Below, one piece after another: positions 16,501 to 25,510 of a DNA stretch of 64,000 nucleotides. The DNA is from Blastomussa wellsi. Taxonomy: Eukaryota > Cnidaria > Anthozoa > Scleractinia > Plerogyridae. Both the position numbers and the translations under genes were made by a program. Each line of letters starts with the position of its first letter. Within the stretch, counting starts at the first letter, position 1. The DNA lies in contig OX393563.1 in NCBI GenBank assembly GCA_947652115.1, forward strand, positions 29,995,205 to 30,059,204, given 5' to 3'. The notes below the pieces were generated by a model. It had not been told where the DNA came from, did not search any database, and saw only the letters and a list, made by a program, of their open reading frames with translations.

Positions 16501-18838
16501 TCATATGAGGTGCTGGACTACTCATGTAACATGGTAATTTAACTGTCATTGTAAATAAACTGATGTCCTTGTCGATGCTATTCTTTCACTTGCTTTGTGG
16601 TGTAACTGTAGCCAACTGTCTCTTAGCAGACACCCGTAAGATGGACACACTACAGAATGAACAACATTGTGTCTGTCCCTGAACACTGTTTCTCATTGTC
16701 ACACCTCTCTAAGATGGAGACAGACTTTACTGTATACGATACTTGTTTTCCGTTGCTTGACAGTCTCTGTGCATAAAGGAAGGGGTTGGAGGGGTTGATC
16801 CGTTTGTGTCAAGTGCTTCATCAGTCCTACAATGACACAAGTATTCGCTCTGTCAATGAAAACTGTGTGCTGGGGTTGGGTGGGGTGGGTGGGGTGGGTG
16901 GGGCTCTTGGCTAGTCCTCTACCTTGGGTTCCACAATACCTCGAAGACAAATGGTAACTGAATAATTTATTCAACTACTCTTAGGAAACCAAGCGTGTCA
17001 TTCTTGTCTTCTCTGTGCAAGGAAGCGGCCACTTTCAAGGTGAGAATGTCTGGACAGGATTCGTACAGGTCATAGAAAACCTGGAAAGTCATGGAATTTT
17101 AGAATGTCATTTTCCAGGCCTGGAAAGCCTTGAAATTTCATGGAAAGTCATGGACAATTATGTTAATAAAAAACGTTCAAAATAAATAAGGTCTTATTGT
17201 GAAGAAAATGGTAAAAACGTACCCAAAATGAAAGATGATTTCCTAGAAAATGGTCGACAAATTTAGGTCATGGAAAACTTAGAGAAGTCATGGAAAAGGT
17301 CATGGAATTTCAAAAGCTCAAAGGAGTGCCAGCCCTGCTGGACTTATTATCGCATTGTGCACAGCAGCAGAAACAAACCAATACTGACATTTGTCACCTT
17401 TCACGTTCCCTCTATAACAGGTTACGCTCAGATGACGTCACCCATTGGCAAAGACAAGTCGCCTGAATTTGGTTCCAGTTCACTGAGCGGTGTTTTTAGC
17501 GTTGAATGGATTAAAAAGTATACATGTATACTTTTTATTTTTTTTTTCCTTTCTTAAAAAAAACAGTATTTTAAGCATGATGTACTCCGGTACTCCGTTC
17601 ACTCAATTTTGCAATTTTATGGCACCGAAGAACTGATGCAGCTTTTCCTATGTGACATGAAGGAGACGAGGAACGTTTGGGTGCATGTAAAAAACAATAA
17701 AGATAGTAAATTAAAATAATATAAATAATGAATGAAGCCAAAAAAATCCCTGCGAAGAAGTAAAAAACCAAAATTAAAAAGTGCTAAGGCCGTTTGAGCC
17801 AAGGCTGTGACGTTTAATACTTGTATTAAACTCTGTGTAAATGATTTAGGAAAACCATTAACATGACGCAACGTAACGTGCATGTGTATGACCCATTCCT
17901 CTTTCCCTTATTCCACAGAGCCAGTATTCCATTTCAATATGCTCATCACCTTGTAAACCCGTGGAATGATCATAAGAAGGTTCAGATCAGTCGTGATGGG
18001 CAGGTCAGCTGATATCCTATCTATGTTTAAAAAGGGTTTTCTAATGCGATGAATAAATTACAACTTGAAGCTAACTGGATGGGTGGGTGCAAGCATGGGA
18101 CAATATGTATAGGATAACTGAAGTCACGGTTTGGCTAGGGCATGATATTATGGACTCGTGATTAACAAGTCCCCCCTCAGTACTAGTCTCCACACATTCC
18201 ATGTAACAATCAAGGAGAGTTGATCCCTCTTGGCATCTCGGAGTTCTAAATTACTGCCCACATCAAAATAATTCAAGATTACAGTAACAAGAACCCATGC
18301 TGCAACGAAATATGAAGTGCAATGAAAGTTGACATTGATGTATGTTCGATTCCAGGAGTTGGAACCTAAAATCGGTGAAGAGCTTTGTAAACTGTGGGAC
18401 GCTGACCAGAGCAGTCTGAGCGGGCGCTCTCCAAGAGCCACCAATAACATGAACAGACGCGGCAAGCCTTCGGGACCCACTCAACCCGATCTCCACACTT
18501 CCCCAAGTCAGTGGCAAGGTGCACAGTACGCAGCTATACAACAAATGTACACCGCTCCCACCCCCTCCATGCCAATCCCTGTACCCATGCCTTCAGCTCA
18601 TTCCCGTCACGCCATCACTGCCGCTTACCCTCGCCATCAAGTTGTTGCAGCTCAACCCATGGCCGTGCATGCGCACCCTGCTGTTCCCTTTGGTGCGCAC
18701 GCAGTTGCACTGCAGTCTCAGTTCCGACCAGCGGCTGCTCCCAGATTCCCTGGAGCCCTTGTACAGCCGCCCCATATCAGGACAATGGGTCTGCCACCGC
18801 GCCCTACAAGAGGATCATACAACCCGTCCAGGAAGTAA
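1..18838 (+). CDS. YTHDC2: YTHDC2, 3'-5' RNA helicase and m6A reader (5' end outside window)
   Basis: Exons: 3-170, 580-648, 766-823, 1133-1262, 1903-1968, 2507-2624, 2741-2798, 3493-3583, 4051-4102, 4235-4270, 4810-4890, 5580-5662, 6018-6123, 6926-7045, 7423-7465, 8619-8741, 9378-9484, 9852-9946, 10730-10835, 11292-11362, 12232-12369, 12588-12852, 13726-13821, 14244-14334, 14801-14840, 15259-15311, 15445-15488, 15735-15798, 16149-16207, 16315-16368, 16985-17039, 17421-17517, 17919-18003, 18356-18838. All junctions are GT-AG and phases close, giving 1134 visible residues. Order: acidic stretch (1-60), ankyrin repeats (about 99-164), second helicase lobe (about 223-372) with motif V STNIAETS and motif VI QRKGRAGR, ratchet/HA2 and OB-like regions, a Ser-rich linker, a YTH domain (about 858-990) with the cage tryptophans in GIWATT and VEWIKK, and an Ala/His/Pro-rich tail. 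The ankyrin insert between helicase lobes is diagnostic of YTHDC2. In animals the protein binds m6A RNA and promotes meiotic entry. R3H and the first helicase lobe should lie upstream. Confidence 0.95.
325..543 (-). repeat. tRNA-derived SINE-like element, family 1
   Basis: On the minus strand a tRNA-like head (GTAGCCTAATGGTTAGTGC) is followed by a body with TTGTGTTCTTGGGCAAGACA, GTATAAATGGGTACTGGC and a closing GGATGGCTCTGG region. The same order recurs elsewhere in the window. It lies in a YTHDC2 intron. Confidence 0.7.
887..1081. repeat. Palindromic MITE-like element in a YTHDC2 intron
   Basis: The termini AACTCAACCCGGGCCACCC and GGGTGGCCCTGGTTGAGTT are inverted repeats. The inner arms also pair (agaacaaaagaatcaaag against ctctgattcttttgttct). 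There is no coding capacity. It is a hairpin-forming non-autonomous DNA element. Confidence 0.75.
1133..1968 (+). other. Ankyrin-repeat insert of YTHDC2 (two exons)
   Basis: Exons 1133-1262 and 1903-1968 encode about 65 residues with the ankyrin signatures [23 protein letters not shown] and [19 protein letters not shown]. They lie between the acidic region and the second helicase lobe, as in vertebrate YTHDC2, where this module contacts ribosomes or XRN1. The partner in this organism is unknown. Confidence 0.85.
1395..1692 (-). repeat. SINE-like element, family 1
   Basis: A minus-strand copy with a head (CATAGTCTAAAGGTTAAAGTGG), the shared TTGTGTTCTTGGGCAAG and GTATAAATGGGTACCAGC blocks, and a longer 3' part (GGTAACCCTGTGATGGACTGG ... 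GTAGAAACATTCCTAG). Confidence 0.7.
2214..2368. repeat. Palindromic MITE-like element
   Basis: Arms ATGTTGTGGTTTAAATTTAT and ATAAATTTAAACCACAACAC are inverted, with inner arms tttccctttgtt and aacaaagggaaa. It forms a near-complete hairpin of about 150 nt inside a YTHDC2 intron. Confidence 0.75.
2896..3047 (-). repeat. tRNA-derived SINE-like element, family 2
   Basis: On the minus strand the head GTGTGGCTTCATAGCTCAGT, continuing TGGTAGAGC, is an A-box-like tRNA D-arm. GGTTCGACCC is a B-box-like T-arm. The tail runs through TTTTCAGGC and a stretch matching 27970-28045. It resembles a tRNA but is embedded in a dispersed repeat, so it is not called as a functional tRNA. Confidence 0.6.
4370..4475 (-). 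repeat. Degenerate tRNA-like SINE fragment
   Basis: Minus-strand AAGCTCAGTAGATAGAGCAC is a tRNA D-arm-like block, followed by GGTCATGGGACGAAATGG, a decayed T-arm region. It lies in a YTHDC2 intron. Confidence 0.45.
5738..5850 (+). repeat. Fragment related to the TTAA element at 34428
   Basis: It shares GAAAAACA(C/T)CAAAG and GAGGATGGAGAAGATTGA blocks with 34519-34590 in the same order, so both derive from one repeat family. Confidence 0.5.
7541..7785. repeat. Inverted-repeat element in a YTHDC2 intron
   Basis: GGATTAGCAACTGTTGATCG and CGTGTGCACACCAAG-like arms at the left (7541-7600) pair with CTTGGTGTGCTCTTTCTAAC and GATCAATAGTTGCTAATCCC at the right. Imperfect arms of about 70 nt surround about 100 nt. 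Confidence 0.65.
8394..8560. repeat. Palindromic MITE-like element
   Basis: Left arm (catagcctcatttaaacac, then GGATTGG and AATTCTCG) pairs with right arm (CGAATTCTCCCAACC, then GTGTTTAGATGAGGCTATG). The centre is ATGCAAACCCGAGA / TCTCAGGTTTGCAT. It lies in the intron before exon 8619-8741. Confidence 0.75.
8799..8990. repeat. CAGGGCCGTAGC-type element with poly-C tract
   Basis: It begins CAGGGCCGTAGCTAGGATTT, contains AGGGGGCAAACTCCG and a C run (about 8951-8970), and shares its start with 34292-34402. It is probably a decayed terminal-inverted-repeat element. Confidence 0.45.
9010..9205 (-). repeat. SINE-like element, family 1
   Basis: A minus-strand copy: CCACAGCCTAATGGTCAGTG head, GGTTTTGAGCC B-box remnant, TTGTGTTCTTGGGCAAGACA body block and GCATAAATGGGCACCTAGCC block. 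Confidence 0.7.
11610..11735. repeat. AT-rich tandem repeat, unit about 17-18 bp
   Basis: About six imperfect copies of AATAAATTATAAATTAGT, bounded on both sides by ACTAGTAAGAATAA. It is a minisatellite inside the intron between exons 11292-11362 and 12232-12369. Confidence 0.75.
11742..11868 (+). mobile_element. Probable 3' fragment of a non-LTR retrotransposon ORF
   Basis: Open frame with residues [16 protein letters not shown] followed by [17 protein letters not shown] basic RW-R-x-x-V-x-ALCS tail like this is common at the end of cnidarian LINE reverse-transcriptase ORFs. Only about 40 residues remain and there is no RT core. The call rests on motif memory and is tentative. Confidence 0.4.
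14495..14700 (-). repeat. Degenerate SINE-like element, family 1
   Basis: On the minus strand the block order resembles family 1: TTCCTTGGGGCAATACATTA, GATGGATTAACATCACATC, ACTCCTAGACGCCTCATGCT and GGATAAGCTGC. The tRNA head is decayed. A second partial copy lies at about 14030-14170. Confidence 0.5.
16149..18003 (+). other. YTH (m6A-binding) domain exons of YTHDC2
   Basis: Five exons (16149-16207, 16315-16368, 16985-17039, 17421-17517, 17919-18003) plus the first codons of exon 18356 encode the YTH fold: [49 protein letters not shown] and [16 protein letters not shown]. The Trp of GIWATT and the Trp of VEWIKK occupy the two aromatic-cage positions that bind N6-methyladenosine, so the reader function appears intact. 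Confidence 0.92.
17052..17334 (+). repeat. Dispersed repeat rich in GTCATGGAAA, copy 1
   Basis: It shares blocks GGAATTTTAGAA, TTTTCCAGGCCTGGAAAG, TCATGGAAAGTCATGGA and TGGAATTTCAAAAGCT with 55577-55855 in the same order and strand. The GTCATGGAAA motif recurs internally. It lies in the YTHDC2 intron before exon 17421. Confidence 0.7.
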
Positions 18839-19157
18839 TTGAGATTATACTTTCATGGTTATACACCAGTTGTACATAAACCAACACTTTGATCCTTTTT
18901 CGTTGCTGTGCAGTGGACAGCTATGAAATGCACCAGTAATGTTTTGTATACAGAAATTGTTGTTTTTGTTGTCGTTACCAACGTGGCAATTTAAGCTTAC
19001 TTTTTACTGGTACTGATTAGATGCAGTCCACAGTGCTTATACAAGAGTTGCGAACTGGACAGCTGGAAAAATATTGGGGCACTAAGTAAGATGATGATTT
19101 TAGTGAACTGAGAAAAGCAAATTAGAAGTCTTTATCATAGGTAGTTTAGGGAAACAA

Positions 19158-19163
19158 AATAAA
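19158..19163 (+). terminator. Candidate poly(A) signal for YTHDC2
   Basis: AATAAA about 320 nt after the YTHDC2 stop codon. It is the first canonical hexamer I noticed downstream. The cleavage site is not known. Confidence 0.45.
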
Positions 19164-19707
19164 AATGATGAATACATTTGTTAAAGGAAATTTATTTGCA
19201 CTAACGTGCTACGTCCGTTAAAATTTCTAGATTTGTTTTTACCAGCTGCTGATGCTATGGACGATATACTATTACATTCTTTTATTCAACTGAGAAAGCC
19301 TATAATTTCATGTGCATGCATAGTAATAAGCTTTACAGTATAAAACTGCATAAAAACCTGCAATGGGTTTTTAACATTGATAGTATTACAAAGAATGTAT
19401 CGTATTTTCTGTATTAATTCACAGAGTTCTTAAGTTGCTTTTAAAACACAATCTAAAGCATTTGACAGTTGTATTTTAAAATAGCATCTAATGCAATCAT
19501 GTAATAAGTTTCTAAGTCGTGGATATCAACTGGGTATGCTTACTCTGAGTTTGTTCCGCTAATAGAATACTCCCAAATCGTATTGTCTATCTCGTGAGAA
19601 GTACCTGGGACAAGAAAAACCCAACCTTTTTGCACTAATCTTCTTACATGTGAAGTATACATATATCTGTTTTGCTAGTATCTATAAATTGTTTGGATCT
19701 ATCTTAC

Positions 19708-19930
19708 AGGGCCCTAGTCAGCCACACCTTTGTTATTGTTTACATGTGAGAATTTCAGTATTACACTTTACGCGGATCGTGCAGAAACGAAAGAAATTCC
19801 TTCAGAAACCTGCTAAAGGTAATTTAAACACTTCTAGAAACAACCTACAGCAATACAATACGACTGCGCTTCACTATACAGTTTCCATAATTTTGATGCC
19901 ATCGAAAATGGCGGAGGCTGTCTAGGGCCC
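19708..19930. repeat. MITE with AGGGCCCTAGTCAGCC termini, copy 1
   Basis: Termini AGGGCCCTAGTCAGCC and GGAGGCTGTCTAGGGCCCT are inverted. Its interior matches the reverse complement of 49101-49326. Flanks are not clean TTAA, so this copy is older or rearranged. It occupies the spacer between YTHDC2 and the Kelch-like pseudogene. I see nothing else in 18839-20111 apart from the poly(A) signal. Confidence 0.75.
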
Positions 19931-20111
19931 TTTGAAACAACTTCCAATTGTAATGTTGTTAGAAATAAGATCCTGGTCACTATTAGTGCTGTTATGCGCA
20001 AACTTTAAGCTTAAGACTCAAAACAGATCTTTGGCCTCGAGTCATGTAAACTGTGAGCTCAGCACCTACTCACCAAAAAGCAAATGCTGAGTTTCCAGCA
20101 AAGGAATCAAA

Positions 20112-22842
20112 TTAATCACCACTGGTACAGTTTGAAAAACAATAGTACAGAGGTTTTGTCATCAGTGGCAAGTAACAAAGAAGTGCATTTGTGTTAACCC
20201 TTGCAAGCTTTCTCCACTCACCCAAATAAACAGGATACACTTCCCCTGGTGGGATTCTAATCCCACTGTCAACTGGAAATTTTTGCACGAGAAAATACAC
20301 CCTCCCTTCTACTTCAATTGCATTAAGGTAATTTGAGGGAATGTGTTTTTGTTCAACAACTGACCACTGACGTTTTTCAAAGTTGTATATTTCAACACTG
20401 GCTTTGTTGCCATTGGGTGCATCTTTTCCCCAGCTACACAAAGTTTGTTATTGACAACAAAAAGCGTGGAATCAAAATGTGGTAGACATGTGTTCGAGTC
20501 AACTTCCCAAGAATTCCACTGTGGATTAAAACAGTATAATCCAGCTTTCTGTGGAGAGTACTCATAGCCACGTCCTGGATTTGCTTTAGTCTTTTGGGCA
20601 TGCCCATAAATAACATACAACTTTGAATTAAAAACTGTTGCTCCAGCATAGCAATGATATGTGCTGTTGCTACTTTCGTTTATTTTAGCAATTGGTTGCC
20701 ACCGCTATAATCGCTAACAGCATACATGTAATCACCTAGAGCACATAAATTGTTAAGGGAACAAGGGGGGCCTGGCTGATTTTCCCACAAATCCAAATCT
20801 ATGTCATAACAATAAACATCATACTCAGAATAACATTTAACAATTACAAACAAGCATAGCTGCACAGTATATATATATATCTGTCAGATCGTTGGTTATT
20901 TGGGGAGAAACCTTCCAGCTTTGGTTGGCTCCTAGACGTCAAACATCCAGTTTTTGGTTACAAAATCAAATCTCTCAGCAGGAGATCCAGGGCTAATGGC
21001 AACAAGAACCTATAACACCACACAAACACTGTGTTAAGTATCAAGACGAGACATATTAAAGCAATCATTCATGCATTCCTCAGCGTATCCGGTCACCTCA
21101 CCACGAAGGAGTTTGCCCCCCCCCCCCCCCCCCCCCAAGCTCGCCATCACAAATGAACCTGAGGTCTGGTGCTAGACACAATAAGTCGGATGCATTAGCA
21201 AACTCAACTTTTTTTCTCCGAATTGTACTTCTGTTCACACGAAGAGAGTGTTTTCAGTCGCCCAAAACGGAACTTCATGAAAACGTTCTCAAGAGTGGAT
21301 AAATTATTAAAACGCCGGCTAAGTGTACAGTTATGAGTTTCATGCTGATATTTAAAAAAGTTGATTTCAGCATTAAAGAAAGATTGAATTTTGGGAAGCG
21401 AATCAAAAGCCAAGTGAATCGAAGACGTCGAACGCACCCCTAATCTTTGATTACTACTAGTTTCAAAGGAGTCAGTAAGAAATTCATAAAGAAAATTGAT
21501 GAGAAGTAGACAAAGACAAGCGAGCACGCTATTTTGTATTTAGCCTCGATTTCATGCTGATCTTAGAAACTCTGTTGTCCTACGTTGAAAAGTATCAATG
21601 TAGACGGTTTAAGCTTGTGATTCACCTATATTGACCATTTATGTTTGATCTTTGATTAATGGTGATTTACTGGTCAAAGAAATACATGTGAGAGTAGGCT
21701 GTTGTTTCCAGCCTCGTTTTCATGCTGCCTTTCCAAACTATATTTTCTCAGTAAAAAAATTGTAACTTCCCCTTATTAGATTTTTCTAGACTTTCGATAA
21801 GTTGATCTGTGTACTTTAATAAGAAGAATAGCGAAGAAAAACCTTCTGTTGCAATTTGTGGTGGGTCTAAATAATATATTGACTGAGCTATTTCTTATGT
21901 TATCCAGACAACACGGATAGCACATTGTGTACTTTCTTTCGTTTTATCTCATATTTTGGGTACTATTCCTTCTTTAATAGTCTTCATTCAAGGTTTTAAA
22001 CAAAGCTTAAAACTTACAAGATCCATTAGAAATGAAAATAGAATTATCTAAGTGTTAATTACAATCTATTTAGAATTAAAAAGACATCTATTTACAAAGC
22101 ATTTCTTGAACCTCTCTGTGTTAACACGTGGGATCTGGTAAGGATGCGATCTGCCGCGTAGAGCCCTGGTCCTAAGATATATTATTTTAATTTCTTCCTA
22201 GTGCTTTTTTAGGTTTGTATCGTTGTTTTTGCGCATTTCTTATTTGTGGCAACAGTCTAAGAAGCGATATTTACTCGGGCCGGGCTTCTACGTATTAAAA
22301 TGGGAACGGCTTATTTTCCTTCGCTCCGACGAAGGGCTAACGCTCAAAACGTCAGCAATTGAACCTCTTTACGGTGGCCAATTGACATTATCAACCCAGT
22401 TGATAAAACCAAATTATATTATTTTTCTTCGGTCGCAAATGGCCCTCTGACGCCTTCTGCGCGTGCGCAAGATATGAGTATGCGTAGAAAAAGGTCAGCG
22501 GACGTGTTTGCGAGGCACGAGGTCGGCACGAGGTGAAAAAACAATGCAATTGTACGAAGAGATGGAGTCAATTACGATCTTCAAAGCATCTGGTGAAATG
22601 CTTTCATCTTTCAGTTCGATCACTTCCTGGTTCGACTCCTTCATTCCATCTGTAAACATGGCGTGGAAATAATCGCTAAACGAAGCGAGGACAATGCGAT
22701 GAGCTGGAAATACGTCTTGATCAACCTTTAGACGAACGTCGATGAATTCCCCATTCCCTCGAAACTGAGCACACTTGGACAAAAGGTCTACGAAATGGGC
22801 AACCATCTCAGTAACACCATGATTTACTTTTCCAATTTTAAA
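20112..22842 (-). pseudogene. Decayed Kelch-like (BTB-Kelch) gene copy
   Basis: Two remnants lie in the order and strand of the intact gene at 25511-27636. The BTB part (about 22842-22561, from [15 protein letters not shown] to ALKIVIDSI) loses homology where the intact copy continues with YTGDL, and the whole BACK region is missing. The Kelch exon (21009-20112) keeps its acceptor (TAG) and start VLVAISPG. It then has an in-frame stop after NWMFDV, a break after AVSDYSG and a frameshift after NKLCVAG, before ending with EVEGRVYFLVQKF and [10 protein letters not shown] as in the intact copy. Separate introns cannot explain the internal stop, so it is called a pseudogene of a tandem duplicate. 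21010-22300 between the remnants holds no recognisable gene. Confidence 0.8.
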
Positions 22843-23103
22843 ATTCTGAAAGATCGCGTGATCGCCGCTTATGCCTCCAAGAAACGTCACGCGAGCAATT
22901 TATGTCGTCCCAAGGCCTGCGCGATTTTGATGCTAACGAAAAAAGGATCGATCGTAGTTCACTTCATTAAGTAAACGGACAACGAGAAACGTTTATTGTT
23001 ACAATATAATTTGGTTTTATCAACTGGGTTGATAATGTCAATTGGCCACCGTAAAGAGATTCAAGAGCTGACGTTTCGAGCGTTAGCCCTTCGTCGGAGC
23101 GAA
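22318..23103. repeat. Inverted repeat arms flanking the BTB remnant
   Basis: The 22318-22424 arm and the 23005-23103 arm are reverse complements of about 100 nt (GACGAAGGGCTAACGCTC against GAGCGTTAGCCCTTCGTC, and ATTATCAACCCAGTTGATAA shared by both). They enclose the truncated BTB exon. A third partial copy of the ATATAATTTGGTTTTATCAA end lies at 13474-13510 in a YTHDC2 intron. Confidence 0.75.
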
Positions 23104-23166
23104 TCAAGGAATTGTGCGTCGTGTGTTTTTATATACAGAAAGATGGAGCTTCGCTATTGGCTGGTG

Positions 23167-23366
23167 NNNNNNNNNNNNNNNNNNNNNNNNNNNNNNNNNN
23201 NNNNNNNNNNNNNNNNNNNNNNNNNNNNNNNNNNNNNNNNNNNNNNNNNNNNNNNNNNNNNNNNNNNNNNNNNNNNNNNNNNNNNNNNNNNNNNNNNNNN
23301 NNNNNNNNNNNNNNNNNNNNNNNNNNNNNNNNNNNNNNNNNNNNNNNNNNNNNNNNNNNNNNNNNN
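23167..23366. other. Assembly gap, 200 N
   Basis: Exactly 200 undetermined bases. The round length suggests a placeholder rather than a measured size. It adjoins the repeat arm upstream of the Kelch-like pseudogene, so the structure there may be incomplete. Confidence 0.98.
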
Positions 23367-23401
23367 AGAAGCTTTGGAGTTCAAACCTTCGCTGTGACTC
23401 T

Positions 23402-23561
23402 CAGGGACGGATCCAGGATTTTTCTTAGGAGGGGGTGTACCACTAAGGAATGCGTAATTGATGGTGATGTAAGTGGAATACCAGTTGTATTAGAAAGTCA
23501 CAGGTCATCTCATTGAGGGCCGGTGCGCATCTCCCGCACCCTCCCCCTAGATCCGCCCCTG
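23402..23561. repeat. MITE with CAGGGACGGATCC termini and 5-bp target duplication
   Basis: Left end CAGGGACGGATCCAGGATTT pairs with right end CTAGATCCGCCCCTG. ACTCT flanks both sides (23397-23401 and 23562-23566). A related end (GACAGATCCAGGATTTTTCT) occurs at about 28058-28110 next to the BTB fragment. Confidence 0.8.
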
Positions 23562-24143
23562 ACTCTCTGAATGAAGCTAAAGAGAAAACTGGAATTAAAA
23601 CGGCGTGATAAAGTTCACAACGAAAAATGATACTCCTCGACAATATCTCCTGCATTCACTTTCCAACCTTAGTTGCCTCAGTCCCTACCCAGGGTCATTC
23701 CTTGACTTAATGCCAAACCACGCTCATAGTGTGTGCCAAATCGAAAACTTTCAATTACATCTTCACATACAATTCACCAAGGCATGTTTTCCTGCGTTTC
23801 ACGCAGAAGCAACTAAAGAGTAGATAAACTTATGGTAATCAAGCGCAGCGGTCCCTTGAACTTTCAATTTTTATTTCCAAGTAGTGATTGTATAATAAAC
23901 AACACGCTAAGTCATCAAAAGACGGATTTATTATTTACTCGTGAGACGATATTGTCAATACAATCTTCCAGGTAATGTTTCTTCAATATTTTAATGCTGA
24001 AGTTTTAATTTAGAAGATTTCATTGTCAATATGATCAAGCAAGTAATATGCGAATATATAAATTAAAACTCTTTTCCACGTACTATTAGTATAAAAACTG
24101 ACTACACATCACTCCTCCTAATAAAATCCGGTAGCTCTTAATC

Positions 24144-24545
24144 ATGATCACAGAGCGGTTTTCTTTTGAGAGCCGAAACCCTTTTGTGTTTGCTCTAGTT
24201 TCGCATTACCTACGTTTAGCGATATTGGCTGAAAACGTGCGGCACTTTCTCGACCAACCAGAAGAAAAACTAATAATGCCGAGTTTGCTTGCACGCGTTT
24301 TCCAGGTTTCCCGCACTTTACGTTTGAGTTTTGATTGGTTACATAAACCCAGTCCTAATAAAACATGGCTTTAAATCATGAGCAAAGAAGGATTTTCTCT
24401 TGAATATTTCTTCGTTTATAATTAGTGATTGGTTTAAAAACCACTTGCGCCATTTTCTCGACCAATCAGCAGTAAAAGCAAAACCATTGGTGATCCGCTC
24501 CGTATTTTCCCGCGCTTTACGGTTCATTAGATTGTCTGTAGTGTC
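24144..24545. repeat. Two diverged direct copies of a 170-200 bp unit
   Basis: 24144-24350 and 24375-24545 share, in order, ATCATGA, GG(T)TTTTCT-TTGA, GCACTTTCTCGACCAA / GCCATTTTCTCGACCAA, and TTTCCCGC-CTTTACG near the end. The second follows the first by about 230 bp. No open frame is conserved. It is a local duplication of noncoding sequence. Confidence 0.55.
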
Positions 24546-24599
24546 TGTGATTGACCGGAGTGGTTTGGTTTGGTTTGTTGCAGCTATCCAAAACTACTT

Positions 24600-25510
24600 T
24601 TGTTGGTTATTGTAAGCAGCTTCTATTGTTTTCAAGACAAAGTCATTGTTTCAATTGTTGAGTCTTTTGTTTAGGGCTAGGGTATCAAACCAATCACATT
24701 ATATGTTAGGAAAGCTGCTACATCGCCCTTGGTTTTGGTTTTACGACACTTATTGAAAATCGCTCTATACAGTGCTACAGACTGTAAGTACATTCGATCG
24801 TGTTGTTTGATCGTCCAGGTGGATGAATGATCAACTTACAAGATCGACCGTTTCCCCCGGTTCAAAACATGTCTAAGTAAATTCTACAGTATGTTGCTAA
24901 CCTTAGGGAGGGGGAGTTAATTGTCAAAGTAGTCAAAGGCAATGTTTAAATTGAACTTTGTAAAAAAGCTGCGTGCATTACTACAGCTATTGTTCTACAA
25001 ATTGTCACGTTGCCCATCTATGGTCATTAAGCGATTACTATCGGTCATCTATACTTCATAGATATTCTCCAATATACGTTAGGCTATGATAATTAGCCGC
25101 GAAGTCTCGCAAACCGCCACATGACAACTACTATTCTAGTTATAAAATGTGCTTCGTTGACAATTTGTTGAATAATACTGAAAACAATTGCCCCGCTCAA
25201 TCTTGTGGAATATCGTCTGATTCAAGTCAACGCGATTTCGCAGGAAAATTGTTAAATTAAACACAGCAGTTCATTTTGACCGTCAAAGCTACTGACAGCT
25301 CTACTTCCTGAGTCATGTAGCAACTCTCGCATAGCCTGCTGCACGCAGGCTACTCTCGCAAGGTCTCGTTTGCTGTACAAATCAACGCCTTCCTACTCTT
25401 CAAACAACAAAAGTAATGCCCTTTAGGACCTTTGGCTAATTATGACAGGTAACACCCTTTAACAGCATTTGATGCGATATCAAAAGATAAGTTATCACGT
25501 ACAGAGAACT
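24600..25510. other. Gene-free stretch downstream of Kelch-like gene 1
   Basis: I see no exon similarity here. The only local structure is a short hairpin at about 25334-25353 (AGCCTGCTGCACGCAGGCT). It should include the 3' UTR of the minus-strand gene ending at 25511, but no AATAAA is obvious on that strand. Confidence 0.5.

Noticed and set aside
16860..16905. GGGTGGGGT tract as a G-quadruplex or CRISPR-like array
   Set aside because: It is a short simple repeat (GGGTGGGGT units) with no spacers. Quadruplex potential exists but there is no sign of function.
21204..21527. Minus-strand open frame of 107 codons between the pseudogene remnants
   Set aside because: No recognised domain, no splice partner in phase and composition like the surrounding spacer. 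It could be a chance frame or an old transposon piece.
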